Of a stretch of 64,000 nucleotides of DNA, positions 42,644 through 57,600 are shown piece after piece (position 1 is the stretch's first letter; each line of letters starts with the position of its first letter). This DNA comes from Escarpia spicata. Its lineage: Eukaryota > Annelida > Polychaeta > Sabellida > Siboglinidae. The notes beneath the pieces were generated by a model that did no database searches, was not told the origin of the DNA, and saw nothing but the letters and a program-made list of their open reading frames with translations. Made by a program: the position numbers and the translations under genes. The stretch is taken from assembly GCA_963995525.1 (NCBI GenBank), contig OZ023214.1:43085998-43149997 (forward strand), in the 5' to 3' direction.

Positions 42644-45600
42644 GTATTTAAAACCCTTGTAACAATTTTAGACAAGATTGTTACGATGAAAGATGATTGT
42701 GCACTGGGAAACCGTTTTTGATAAACACCCATTTCCAGGTGTTCATTTTATCTCAAATAAATCTTTAAAAATAGGGTATAATTTGTTTTCATGCCTAAAC
42801 TATTATTATATATGATATTTAACATATTACAGAATTTGCATTGAGGTAAAATGTAATGTCCATTTAAATATATAATGTTATGATTGTATAAGGTATATTA
42901 AGTATAGTTAATGCATCATTGGCGTTTCACTGTTCTGCTGCTGTATTCTCTCTTTCTCTGCCAGGTAGTCGATGCCAGTCAGTTGTGGGTGAAAGAGGCC
43001 CCGGGGGTGGACATGAGCAGTGAGGCGGAACAGTTCCACAAGCTGTCGATGGAGATACAACAGCTATGTGGGAACGACCTGGCGGAGGTGGAGGCTGTCA
43101 CTAACCCTGTCAGGGGACAGGTCGGTTCTTATCACCCCAGTCTTATCGTCTTACCAAATTACTGTTTTCATACTAAATATTGATAAAGATCCTCAGTTGA
43201 GTCTGATGACTAACAACATTGTTTTCTTTATTACATTTAACATGGTACATTTCTAATGTATCTCTGTGTCTTAGCTAATACATTACTATGAAAGCGTTAA
43301 GTATTACTATTGTATATGTTGTTGTTCTCCTTTTGTTTCCCTGTCATCAGGGATGAGGCTGGCCTCGATTCCAATCCTTGATTTCAGTTATCTTTTTTTT
43401 CCTGACTGATCTTGCGCTGCCCTCACCACCAACTGTCTCCATTCCCCTCTATCTTTCGCTCTCATTCTCCACTCCTCTCCCAATCCTTCCAAGTCTCTAT
43501 TTACAAGGTATGCGTATATGTATGACATTTATTATATTTTTTTATTTCTAACATTCCTGTATTTTCTGTGCTAATCAGGGTCTCGCCCAGAGACCTGTCC
43601 ACCCATCGTGTGGACGGGTAATATTCAAAAATTGTGTTTTTGGACAGTTTCAAATTGATTGTGGATGGGTCCATCCTTGTCGTTTTTTGCACTGGCCAGC
43701 CTGTCCATGCCATTTTTACGATGTCATTGAAACTGCCATAAAGCCAGTTACAAAATCTATGGAGACTGGTTTTGTAAATTGCCTACCCGGATCGCCTGGC
43801 CAGCTCCCCGACACATGCCAGAAACCAATTAAGCCAGGCCTTGACATGCTAGGATAATTGTTATTTACCCGCTAGTGGCAACTTGTTACCTACCCGCTAG
43901 TGGTGGTTCCTTGAAAGGCAGCCAACACTTGCCTATGTCTTGTAGACTAAATAACCCCATGTCAGGGCGGGGAGATACAATAAGCACTTGCCGACTACAG
44001 TGCGTTCGTGGAAAATGGATGGAATTCTGATAATCGACATTTCGTGTTTTTGAACGGAAACTCTGTAAACGCTGAAAGAACAGAATTACCAACACTGTAA
44101 ACGATACTGACTTTATTGGCGGTATTTTGAAACAAACATGATTACTATGCAACGGTATTCGTTTATTTTGGTGGATTTATGACGAATCATTTTTAAAACG
44201 CGCAAGGCAAATCATTAAGAGTGTGATGGTGCCAATGCTACCTCATGAGTCGTGTCAATCAAAGGCAAAAACCGTGTATCAATACAAGACGGTGCAGTAC
44301 GCACTATTTCCATTGTTCAAAGTACGTAAGTGGAGCGGTTAAATAAATAAAATAAATAAATAAAAGTACTTATATAGCGCCCAATCAATTAAAATTGCCC
44401 TCGGGCGCTTTACATACATGCACACGTATATAATAGTATATTACATAAAAAGAAATGCTAATTAAGAAATAAATATGTAAAAAATATAACATTAACTTAA
44501 CTATAGTTACTAAAAAAGAGAGATCATTAAAAAAGCGTTTACATAAATTAAGACATTTATAAAAACTACTAGAAATACATTCATTTATACAAGAAGAATA
44601 ATCATAAATATGTTAAGAAACTAATAAAACAAAAAATACATTTATCAATAGAAAGCACATAAAATGTCCTAGTCGGTGAATTATAAAAACGCTTGTTTAA
44701 ATAGGTGAGTCTTCAAAAGTATTTTAAACACTTGTAATGATGTTGCTGTCCTGAGCGTAGGAGGCAAATTGTTCCATAGAACCGCCGAGCAAACCGCGAA
44801 ATGGTGATCACCATGAGTAACAGTTTGTGAGGCCGGTACGAACAAAAGGCGAGGCTGTGAGGTAGATCGTAGAGTTCTGTTGATGGGACGGTAGCCAATT
44901 AACTCACTTATGTAGTCCGGCGCAAGACCATTCAAGGCACAATGCGTAAACACCAGCACTTTGTAGGTCGGTCTCAAATGAACGGGTAGCCAGTGTAAAC
45001 GCTGCAACACGGGCGTGATGTGTTCATATTTCCTCGTGCGAGTAATTAGGCGAGCGGCACAGTTCTGCACCCTTTGTAGACGTTGCATCACCGTGTGTGG
45101 GAGACCATAAAGAAGTGCATTCTCATAATCTAAACGGGATGTCACTAGTGCGTGAACAAGTGTTAGTCCACCATTATGAAGGCACGCCAAGCCAGAACAT
45201 ATGCATAGACGCACATGGTAGCCTCCCAAATGGCAAACAAAAACTCCAGTAGTAGTCTGCCATGATCTCGCTCAGAGACGCCTCCTGTTTAAATATAGGC
45301 TCCTTGTTGTCAACCGACGTAAACAGGGATGCGGGCGGAAGGAGCTAACATAAACCGTTTTGCGATTGTTGTCTGACTGTCCACTAAGCGCATTGAAGAT
45401 TAAGTTGCTAATTAAATGTAATTGTCACATCGTTATAACACGCATAAGTGGCAAAAATTTGATCCTGAGTGAGGCCCTGGTGCCATTGAACAAAGTTTAT
45501 ATTCCAAAGTTGGGCTGCACTTTATAAATGGAACTTCTTATAGAATAGGCTGAAGGTTAGATTTTATTAAAAAATCTTGGCTACATTTCCAACACCCCAG

Positions 45601-48600
45601 ATATTTCCAAGGTACAGCAAAACCACAGAAATTTGTAAGACAATGTGATGATCATTATTGCAGAAGTAACTAAATTAGTAAAAAGTTACATTTACGTTGA
45701 CAACATTGACAACTTCGTAGAACTGAGAATGTGTACTTTTGAATATTAAGATTTTCTATAGTTGGTGTTGCTGAACTAAAAAAACTCTGATGTCATAAAC
45801 AATCTCTTGCTACTGTAATCATTTTAGAAAACAACATCCAGTAGACTACTAATGACTAAAGTAAATATTTTTTCTTCTAGGTTTGTTTAGGACGCAGATC
45901 ATCAGATAAGAAATGGTATCGTGTCAAAGTTCAAGAGGTCATGACTACAAGGCAGGGTACCAAGGCAAGGTAAGTCACTTGTGTGACTTGTTTCTTCAAG
46001 CGTAATTTATTAATTTAAGAATCAATTTATCCATCACATAACTTTGTAATGATAATGTGAAGCCACATCTCTGTATTTGTTTCAGCTGTTTCCTGCTTGA
46101 CTATGCCGAGAAGGAGATGATTCCTTTGCAGTGGTGAGAATTTAACTTTCGTTTATAACAATAAAACTTAATTTTTTGGACACTGTCAAATCCGGGACGG
46201 CTGCCCCATTCACAGGTGTATACAAGCATTGAAATGATAAATAGCTTAAACTTATAATTAGTCCAGGTAAATAATAAAATAATAATAACGATAGACTATA
46301 AAACATGTTAAAACTGTAGAATATTCCTGTGTAAATTATTTTAAAAAGATATTTACAAATTAAACTGCATTCGTTAAAAGTAATATTAAATGTGTGATAT
46401 ATAAAAAAACACTAGTACCATAAATACTACAATAATAATAAATAAGATAATATGTACCGGTAATATAAATTCCAATGTCAGTTTCAGGATTAGTGATATG
46501 GCAAGTTCGTCATAAGTAATTCTGACATTGCATTTTGCTAGATGTATTTGTGTTCTGAAATACACACTGTGCCACACCTTTTATCTGTAATTCTGTACAA
46601 CATTTTTGGAAGACTTAAAGATATTCAAGAGATTTCAACCACATTTTTGTGTGGTAAATAATTAGAAACATTTTTGTTTCTTAAATTTGTTTAATCTAAG
46701 AGATGCACACCTCGTTACAACAAACATATATTTTGTGCCTACATTACTTTTATTCCATTCTTTGCAGTTGTGATTGCAAAGGAAATTATTTTGTGCCTAC
46801 ATTACTTTTATTCCATTCTTTGCAGTTGTGATTGCAAAGGAAATACATTAACAGTAATGTCTAATGAATGAAGCCAAGAAACTGGAACTTCCTTCAGGGA
46901 TGTTAAAAAATGGTTTTCAACTGTTGGCTTAATTTTGTGATATGGCATATTGAATGCTGCAACAACTTGCAGTGTTTGACTATATGTATGTTCCTCGCTG
47001 GTCTCGTGTTATCCACCAGGTTGCGTGAGGCACCACGGTCTGTCCTGCGCGTCCCCCCACAGGCGAAGGAGTGTGTGTTGTGGGGTATTCAACCCCTCAC
47101 CATGGTCTCCTCATTCATCGACATGCAAACATCAATGCGGTGAGTGTGCTTATCAAACTCTATAAATTGTTAATTCTTTTTCTTTCCTGGGCGTAGAGGC
47201 CAAAAATGTCCAACCCGGAATTTAGGCGTCATTTCAAATAAGTATAATCGAGCTCGCATGTGTCTGGTTGCATGTGGGTTTGTTAACCTTTTCATCCTGG
47301 ATGCTTTGCATCTCAAACGCTACTTTCAGGGATTCGTCTATGACCAGTGGAAAGAAGAATAACACTTTTATTTTTCAAAATTCCACACTTGCTAAGAGTG
47401 CATACCATTTACGGATTCATAGATGGTTATTCGCAATCTTACGCATGTTTTTATTTTTATTTCTCAAACTCCACAGCTGGTCAGTTGGCAGATTATGTTG
47501 CTCTGAAAGTCAAAGAAAACATGCATAAAATTGTGAGCAGTGGATACAGTGGAGTAAACTTTGACAGATGTCCAGTGCGAATACTTCAGGAAGTCGTCCC
47601 CTGTGTATGTGTTTGTGGCGCCATCCTGAGAACGAACATGTTTGCATTTTTGATTTAGCCCATCATTAATCAGGTTTATCTTTCTCCAATATACATTGTC
47701 TCAGTAGTTTACATAGTTTTAACAAAAGGTTGTCGACTTTTATTAAATCATTCTGTGAAATTGCCTTTGATCAATTTGATTAATTTAAACATATTATTTA
47801 TTTTATGTATTAACCGGTTAATTAATTAATTTAACTAACTTTTTTCATATTTTTCGTATACTGTACTATAATTTACTCTGGTTTATCTAACTTACATTTT
47901 ATATAACTTATGTGCTACTCTTAAATCATATACTTTTCTTTTATCTTTCCATCTAATATGTTGTAGCTCATTTAATGTATTTACTGATATTGTATTACTG
48001 TTAGCACGTTTGAGCAGATGTTTTATCTGGATACACGGCACGCTATAAATGGTTATTATTATTATATTATTATTATAGTTTGGTTAACTTGCAAATGTTC
48101 AAAAAGCCTTACATAAGTTATATTGCAGTATATAGATCCCGATCCTTTTTCGCTTAATTTTGACCAGTCATGGCCACAAATAATTTAACAGTTTGTCATA
48201 TGATTTCACCAAACCTAAATGGAAGACTTGTTTAAATGAGCATATCATATTGAATTTTCAGTATCTTCAAGTTTTCGAGAATTTACTCCAAAATGAGATG
48301 GACAAGACAATCACTTTGAGAAGGGACCTTTAAAAAAGCCCGCCAGTAGATTCAGTAAACAAAACATGACAGTGCATTAACTTGAGGCAGTAAGCATTAA
48401 CACAGATTGTTTACATTTTCAGGCCATGCAAAGACTGGGACATTTCGGCAACAAACTACATGAAGAAACTTGTCACAGGTAGGATCTGTTTACCTCATAT
48501 TTGCACAGTGTAAATATAGACGAACTCACTGCAAGTGGTTGTCTCCTCAGAGGGGGTGCCACCTGTCTATGTTGTGTCCCTGGGGTGCAGTGGCCTAGTG

Positions 48601-51600
48601 GTTAGAGCACTGGAAGTCGATTGAGATGGTTTGATTCCATCTATCACTGTTTCAAGGCTTCAACAATTTCATTCAGTCCATTTCGCCTGTGTCATTTTGA
48701 AGAGACGGTAAATGTCATTGGTCCATTCAACCTGGTGTCTACGAAACATGGCCGTCTAAACAAACCATTTCCTCCCGAAACAGTTTTAATTTCAACAACA
48801 AAAATGGTTCATGAAAACATATTTAATAATAGATATGGTTTATACTGTGTAATATGATTTTGCGATAAAAACTAATGGACTACCTCAATTTACGGGTACA
48901 ACAGTCCGTCCTTGTGTGGTAGAGTAAAAAGTGCAGTGGCCAGTGCATCAGACTCTCAATTGAGAGAACATGGGTTCGAATCCTGTGCTACTCTGTCGAA
49001 CCTTGGGCAAGTTTGTTTACTCTACATTGCTACAGTTCACTTAGCTGTATGAATGAGTACCTGGCTATAGACAGTGGTGGATATTTTTGTACAAATAGTC
49101 TTTGTGCATTAATTGCAGTGGGGGGTGAATGCTTCCCAGAAAAGTCGAGACGATGTTCGATTGAACGGGTCTTCCAGGGAATAAAGTGTAAAGCGCTTTG
49201 AACAGTTTTAAAGACAGGATACTGTGATATATAAGAACTTTCGTTTTGATGCTCAGCTTCAGTTTCTGCTCTCGTGCAGGTTCTGTAAACAGACAAGTGG
49301 AACTCATGAAGGCAGACGACAAAGGATGTCTTCACATTCGTCTCTACATGAAGGACACACTCACAGGAGACAGAATCTGCATCAACGACAAACTCGTCGA
49401 GAACGAGTACGCCGCACATATGAGCGAAACTCCAGAGGCACAGGAAGCCACAGCTGACCGCATTCGCTTGTCCTCTTCCCCCGCACTGACCACAGAGGGA
49501 GACGGGACAAAGGGCGACGGTATAAACGTCAACAAGTCTCCCGTGTCATTTGGTCGAGGTGTTCCCATGAATTCGGTTTTGCAAATGTCGCCACGTCGTG
49601 ATAATAGACAGACACTGCTGATGTCCCCCAAGTCACCCCCCTTGGTCACCACAACTACCGCTGGGATGGCACAGATGACTAAGTCTGCCAGCCCCCAGAA
49701 ACCAGACCTAGCTGAGACTCGGAGTGTGGCCCCAGTACCTAAAGGTCGTGGTCTAGCCCTGCTTCAGGGCCTCAGGGGTATACAACCGAAAGTTGGCGCT
49801 TACTCCGAGGGTAGTTCACTGGACCCGCTTACTGATGTGCATTCTCCACCAACTGGATCCGTCCAGAATTCCACTGATGATGCGAGAGCTGTGGAGACAA
49901 CAGAGGGTGTTAGAGTGACCAGCGGGTCACCAGAAGGACAGGGGATGGTGAAGTCACCCCGTGCTAGGCTGCCAACTCATTTCCTAGCAGCCCAGAAGAC
50001 TGCGGTAGTCTCCACGCCTCCTCATGGAACCATAAACACATTCCGATCATCACCAACTGGATCAAGTCAGTATCCTGAGAATCGTCCATCAAACATTGTG
50101 GTCACTCCAAATGGTCAAGCAGAGAGCCCACAGGATGTTACAGTGAATGACAGATCACCCGGAAGTGGACATGGGGCAGTGACAAAGCACAGTGCTAGGT
50201 TACCGACACACTTCCTGGCTGCACAGCAGAAGGCAGTATCCACAACGCCACCCCAAGGAAGGACAAACACCCCACCTTCGGCAACCAAAGTGCGGTTCAG
50301 CGATTCGGATGACATGCAGCCAAGGTAATTTGATCAGTGCAACAACCTTATATGATATATCAGGATGTTTATTTTGGGAAAAATACATCAGGGAACAATG
50401 TTAAAGAAAATAGCTGCTAAACTCTTCCTCCTTTCTGAAATCAATGTCGGGTAGTACCATATATGAAATTGTTGAGGTCTTCCTTTTTGTTTTTAAAAAT
50501 ACCACATCGTTTGCAAAATTGAACATAATTAGTTCTGCCTACGTGTTCTTGAATGGCTAAAAATGCAAAGTGGTGTACTCTGGTTTGAGTTTATTTGGTG
50601 AAAAATATCTTAATTCTTTCTAAGAATTTTTTTTAAAAATCAACAGACAGTTTAGTCTTAAAACAATACTTGAATTATATCAATGTTTAATAAAATAAAT
50701 ATACTACCTGACTCTGGGACTGTAATGTCACAGCAGTTACACTATCTTGTGAAAGATAATTGTCCTAACCACACCATTGTGTGAGTGAACATTTCTGGGT
50801 GACATATTTGGAGCGCAGTGGTTAGAGCTTCGGACTCTCGACCGAGAGAACCCGGGTTCGAATCCTGTGCTGCTATGTCGAACTTTGGGCAAGTTCGTTC
50901 ACTCTGCATTGCCCCAGTTCACTCGGCTGTGTGAACAGACAGTGCTAGATATTTGGGTACAAATAATCTTTGCACATTAATTGCAGCATGGCTGAATGCT
51001 TCTGAACAGGTCTGCCAGGGAGTAAAGTGTACAAAGCTCTTTGAGCAGTCCTGGGAAGTTAGGAACTGAATACTGCGCTGTAGAAGAACTTACCTTTACA
51101 CTATGGATCACATTGTTTCAGTCCCACAATCCGTGCCCGCAAGTTGCAGTCGATACTGAAGCGATCACAAGGGCGGCCGAGTTCTGGGTCAGAGGCAGAG
51201 GACGCCACCTACAGGTACTTTTTGAGGGCGTCGTTATAAAAACAATTACAGGGGAACCTCACTATTAAAAACACAGTAAGGACTGAGCTGAAGTGACCAG
51301 AATAGCGAAGTGACCTTATTAGCAGAACTAATTTCTTATACTTTTCTGTTATGGAAATAATTTGTGGCTGTCCTAGACCTTTATTGTGAGGTGGCTGTAG
51401 TGCTGAGGTAACTAAAGCGAGATTTGACTGCATTGTAAAGAAAATGGATTGCGTAATATTCATCAATGATGTATTTTTTTCACAGTGGTCTGAATAATGA
51501 GTGACATTTTATGTGATTCATATTCTGTAAACACCAGAAATGTGGCCTGGTTTCAGAAGTAAATGGAGAAAGATACTATTTAGCTGTATGATTGGCATTT

Positions 51601-54600
51601 GTAAATAAGGTGCAATGTTTCTTTGTGGCAAACTTTTGAAGTCCCTTGGGATTAACCACAACACTGTGAGTGTGACTCTTCACAATATATTCTTCAAAAC
51701 ATTAAAATGCTTTGGAATGCAACTGGGTCATTCCTGTAATTCGTCCAGAACTGATGAGAAATTTTTAGGGGATTTATATATGGGGGGTCGCAAAGCTGAG
51801 TAAAAATAAAAAAGTTTGGGCATAAACCATCGTACTTGTCCCAAACGTACTACAGTTATATGCCCTCTGATTGCTCAAGAGATATGATAAAATTCAGCTG
51901 GAAACCCATAAGAGCTTAGCCTTATGAAAGTTTAGCATTCTGAAAGTTTACATTTGGGAACTCCGTGGAAACACGCAGGGAAACACCAAATCAGATCATT
52001 TTTTGGCTTGACAGTGACGACCTACAGAGGCGTGTTAGTGGAGCATATCAAACTAACGTGTCGTTACTGTTTGCTGTGCCGTAAACAAAACAAAGACTTA
52101 TAATCAGAGTTCTTTAGTTTGGTTCTGTTTGAAACTAATAACCAATACTTATATACACAATATCACTATGGAAGTGTTAGCTTTCATGCAGGTTTTGGTC
52201 TCTCTGTTTCGTTTACTGCCTTCCAATGTTCCCGCTAGGTAGACACACAGTGTTCTCGTTGTGGATAGGCAATGAACGCGGAATGGTGTGCTTATTGGCG
52301 GCCTTGTGCGTATACTGTAACCAACTACATCATAAAACTTCTGGATAAAATCGACAATGTTCTCTTTCGAGAAATTGACGAAATGCTCAGGAAAAAATTT
52401 CGAGCAGACTGGTTGCAGAAAACTGTCGAAATAAGTATCAGTAGTGGCAACAAAATAATAGTGACAATCGAAGACTTTCTATAAAAAAAACATGCATCAA
52501 CTATGCCTTGCGTTTTGTGTGTTTTGTAATGACAGTGAAGTACGGTGGGCATGGTTTTGTGTCAATAAAGGACCACGTTCTTAATTAACACAATACAATT
52601 ACACATTTGCGGTGGATGAACACCACTATTTCTAGTGCCTTTGGATCACCTACTTCAATTTTGTTTGTGACTGTACGGTATCTTGTTATTGTCAGTTACA
52701 CAACTGATTTCATTATTAACAAGTTAAATATTTATTTACAAGAATTGGTCCAACTTCATTGAATAATTTCAAAAGAACGTCAGAGCTTTTGGAATACTAA
52801 TAATTAATAAATTATCTATATAGACAGTCAATAACTTGACAGTACCAATTATATATGGGGGTGGGGTGGTGGAAGGTGAGAAAAACATGCAAATAATCTC
52901 AGATGTGAGTAACTTGCCATGTTAGAATGGCTCTAACCGTAACCCATTTAAAAAATGGCTTCCTGCATCCTCTACCATGAACCCCAGCTAGAAAGCACTT
53001 GCAGTGATCTCTGCTCCATCTCATAAATTTTCAGCCATTTTCATCGAATGTCACTCTCAACTCTGATTTAGAAAACGAGATAGCCGATATCTTACCATGA
53101 TACTTATACACTTACTTTTGAAGAATTTTCTTTTCGTAATTATTTTAATAAGAAGTAAATTCCTTCATTATTTGTTGACAATGTTTGTTTGACAGCAATA
53201 ATATTTTGTCACTTCAGTCCCACCGACCGAGGACTCCTGTCACAGTCAGATGTCAAGAAGTCGTCCCAACAACACATTGATTCAGAAATTAATGAGACCA
53301 CTTCCAGGTAGTTGCTTCACTTCTCACAAATTATTGTTGTAATCAAGCATCGATTATGCATGATTTCAGTATCAGTCGGGTCACTTCATAATGCCATCAT
53401 TAAAAAATGTTTTGTAACAATATGCAAGCAGATTTTTTTTAACTTGAAAGTTTTGTGGAGTGTATAACTGAACTGAATTTCATTTCTGTAACAATAATAA
53501 GTAAGCTAGTATAGTTAATGTAATAACTGGTGAAACTCTTTACTGCACAGTGCAGCCCAAAATGCCCACCCCCTTATACACACAGGCCATCCAAAACAGC
53601 TCACAGAATTTGCTTCTCCTAGGCCTTTTGTTTACTGCGATCAGATCCTTCTGTTACACAAACTAGTGGCAGATTTGATTGAGATCGTTTTCCGTTAATT
53701 TATATTCAGAAATCGATGTATACAGCATCAGTAGTGTTGGCAGCAATCACCGAGTTCTATTATCATCCAACTACGATGTCAATGCGACTTTTAGACTTGG
53801 AGATATCCAGCAGATAACCTGTCGTTGGTGTCTTCATTTCGCAGTATATATGCAGCCATCTTGTAGATCGTGGCACGGTCCACACCTTCTTTAATGTGTT
53901 TATTTTTGCTGTATTTTGCTACCTTGATCACATGCATGTCTTTTTCCAGATCAAACCCTGATGTAGTGTTTATATATCTGTGTTTTACGTTGTAGGTTCA
54001 ACTTGTCTCCAGATTACCTCATACCGCAGCAGTATTTGGCAACACAGGTTGGAAAAAGTTGTTTTTGTAACCTGCCAAATCTCATTTTGTAACATTCTAA
54101 GACAGAATTTGCTTGCCTGGCTTCCTTTTTGCATTGAGCAACAATAATGTTACCTGTCGAAACAACTTTCAAAAAGTAGTTTTGATCAGTGACTATGAAG
54201 CATAAATGTTTGATTAGGATTCAGATTAGTGTATTCATATGTTACATGGTGTTTGTATGGTAAAGGTGGTGACTGATAAATATTTATTTAGCCGAAGCAT
54301 GCTATGTAAATGGTGTGCATAAGATCATATTCGACAGTTTCTACATTGGCAAGCCTTCATTCAGTTGACATATCATAACCATATTGGGACTTTCACTAGA
54401 TAAGCAATTACTGTGATTCAATAGATCTGATTTAACATTTCTTTGTTTTTGTCAGAATATGCCTACATTGTCTGTGGAAGATTATGGAGTTTTTGTTCAC
54501 GGTCATGCCCCCAGACCCATGTTGCGTTTAGATGATGCTCCCTTCGTGGAGCTGGTAAAGCGTGTAAGTATAAGCTTAGTAATACTTGACATTTCTCTAA

Positions 54601-57600
54601 CAACCTCGAACACTTTGTACCTAACTGTTTGTATTATTAGGAAATATACAGTAAACCATGTTGCTAGGTAAATAAGTCTTCATTAAAAGTACTGTCGAGA
54701 CAATTTTGTGACAAATGCATAAGATGTTTGCTGCAGTTACCCCATACCCCACTTTCCCCCAGGGTGTGACACTGTTACATTAATACAACAATGGTTTTGC
54801 CCTTCATCATGTATATTTCACCAAGTTTGTAACAAATTTTGTAATCGCATGAGTGGAATAAACTAGATATATGTGGACAGGTGTAACAATTTTTTTACAT
54901 ATTCAACACTTGATGTATATGTGACTGTTGAGTTAGTTAATTGTGTGACTGTTGAGTTAGTCAATCCGTGTGACTGTTGAGTTAGTCAATCGTGTGACTG
55001 TTGAGTTAGTCAATCGTGTGACTGGTGAGTTAGTCAATCATGTGACTGTTGAGTTAGTCAATCGTGTGACTATTGAGTTAGTCAATCGTGTGACTGTTGA
55101 GTTAGTCAATCGTGTGACTGGTGAGTTAGTCAATCGTGTGACTGTTGAGTTAGTCAATCCTTGTAACTGTTAAGTTAGTCAATCGTGTGACTGTTGAGTT
55201 AGTCAATTGTGTGACTGTTGAGTTAGTCAATTGTGTGACTGTTGAGTTAGTCAATTGTGTGACTGGTGAGTTAGTCAGTTGTGTGACTGGTGAGTTAGTC
55301 AATTGTGTGACTGGTGAGTTAGTCAGTTGTGTGACTGGTGAGTTAGTCAATTGTGTGACTGGTGAGTTAGTCAGTTGTGTGACTGGTGAGTTAGTCAATT
55401 GTGTGACTGGTGAGTTAGTCAGTTGTGTGACTGTTGAGTTAGTCAATCCTTGTGACTGTTGAGTTAGTCAATCGTGTGACTGGTGAGTTAGTCAATCGTG
55501 TGACTGTTGAGTTAGTCAATCGTGTGACTGTTGAGTTAGTCAATCGTGTGACCGTTGAGTTAGTCAATCGTGTGACTGTTGAGTTAGTCAATCGTGTGAC
55601 TGGTGAGTTAGTCAATCGTGTGACTGTTGAGTTAGTCAATCCTTGTAACTGTTAAGTTAGTCAATCGTGTGACTGTTGAGTTAGTCAATTGTGTGACTGT
55701 TGAGTTAGTCAATTGTGTGACTGTTGAGTTAGTCAGTCGTGTGATTGTTGAGTTAGTCAATCCGTGTGACTGTTGAGTTAGTCAATCGTGTGACTGTTGA
55801 GTTAGTCAATCGTGTGACTGGTGAGTTAGTCAATCATGTGACTGTTGAGTTAGTCAATCGTGTGACTATTGAGTTAGTCAATCGTGTGACTGTTGAGTTA
55901 GTCAATCGTGTGACTGGTGAGTTAGTCAATCGTGTGACTGTTGAGTTAGTCAATCGTGTGACTGTTGAGTTAGTCAATAGTGTGACTGTTGAGTTAGTCA
56001 ATTGTGTGACTGGTGAGTTAGTCAGTTGTGTGACTGTTGAGTTAGTCAATCCTTGTGACTGTTGAGTTAGTCAATCGTGTGACTGGTGAGTTAGTCAATC
56101 GTGTGACTGTTGAGTTAGTCAATCGTGTGACTGTTGAGTTAGTCAATCGTGTGACTGTTGAGTTAGTCAATCGTGTGACTGTTGAGTTAGTCAATTGTGT
56201 GACTGTTGAGTTAGTCAATCCTTGTGACTGTTGAGTTAGTCAATCGTGTGACTGGTGAGTTAGTCAATCGTGTGACTGTTGAGTTAGTCAATCGTGTGAC
56301 TGTTGAGTTAGTCAATCGTGTGACCGTTGAGTTAGTCAATCGTGTGACTGTTGAGTTAGTCAATCGTGTGACTGGTGAGTTAGTCAATCGTGTGACTGTT
56401 GAGTTAGTCAATCCTTGTAACTGTTAAGTTAGTCAATCGTGTGACTGTTGAGTTAGTCAATTGTGTGACTGTTGAGTTAGTCAATTGTGTGACTGTTGAG
56501 TTAGTCAGTCGTGTGATTGTTGAGTTAGTCAATCCGTGTGACTGTTGAGTTAGTCAATCGTGTGACTGTTGAGTTAGTCAATCGTGTGACTGGTGAGTTA
56601 GTCAATCGTGTGACTGTTGAGTTAGTCAATCGTGTGACTATTGAGTTAGTCAATCGTGTGACTGTTGAGTTAGTCAATCGTGTGACTGGTGAGTTAGTCA
56701 ATCGTGTGACTGTTGAGTTAGTCAATCGTGTGACTGTTGAGTTAGTCAATAGTGTGACTGTTGAGTTAGTCAATTGTGTGACTGGTGAGTTAGTCAGTTG
56801 TGTGACTGTTGAGTTAGTCAATCCTTGTGACTGTTGAGTTAGTCAATCGTGTGACTGGTGAGTTAGTCAATCGTGTGACTGTTGAGTTAGTCAATCGTGT
56901 GACTGTTGAGTTAATCAATCGTGTGACTGTTGAGTTAGTCAATCGTGTGACTGTTGAGTTAGTCAATTGTGTGACTGTTGAGTTAGTCAATCGTGTGACT
57001 GTTGAGTTAGTCAATCGTGTGACTGTTGAGTTAGTCAATCGTGTGACTGTTGAGTTAGTCAATCGTGTGACTGTTGAGTTAGTCAATCCGTGTGACTGTT
57101 GAGTTAGTCAATCGTGTGACTGGTGAGTTAGTCAATCGTGTGACTGTTGAGTTAGTCAATCGTGTGACTGTTGAGTTAATCAATCGTGTGACTGTTGAGT
57201 TAATCAATCGTGTGACTGTTGAGTTAATCAATCGTGTGACTGTTGAGTTAGTCAATCGTGTGACTGTTGAGTTATTCAATCGTGTGACTGTTGAGTTAGT
57301 CAATCGTGTGACTGGTGAGTTAGTCAATCGTGTGACTGTTGAGTTAGTCAATCGTGTGACTGTTGAGTTAGTCAATCGTGTGACTGTTGAGTTAGTCAAT
57401 CGTGTGACTGTTGAGTTAGTCAATCGTGTGACTGTTGAGTTAGTCAATCGTGTGACTATTGAGTTAGTCAATTGTGTGACTGTTGAGTTAGTCAATTGTG
57501 TGACTGGTGAGTTAATCAGTTGTGTGACTGTTGAGTTAGTAAATCCTTGTGACTGTTGAGTTAGTCAATCGTGTGACTGGTGAGTTAGTCAATCGTGTGA

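Noticed and set aside
49030..49652. Minus-strand frames opposite SINE and TDRD12 exon 7
   Set aside because: Shadows of the SINE and of the plus-strand exon, whose frame is long and spliced in phase.
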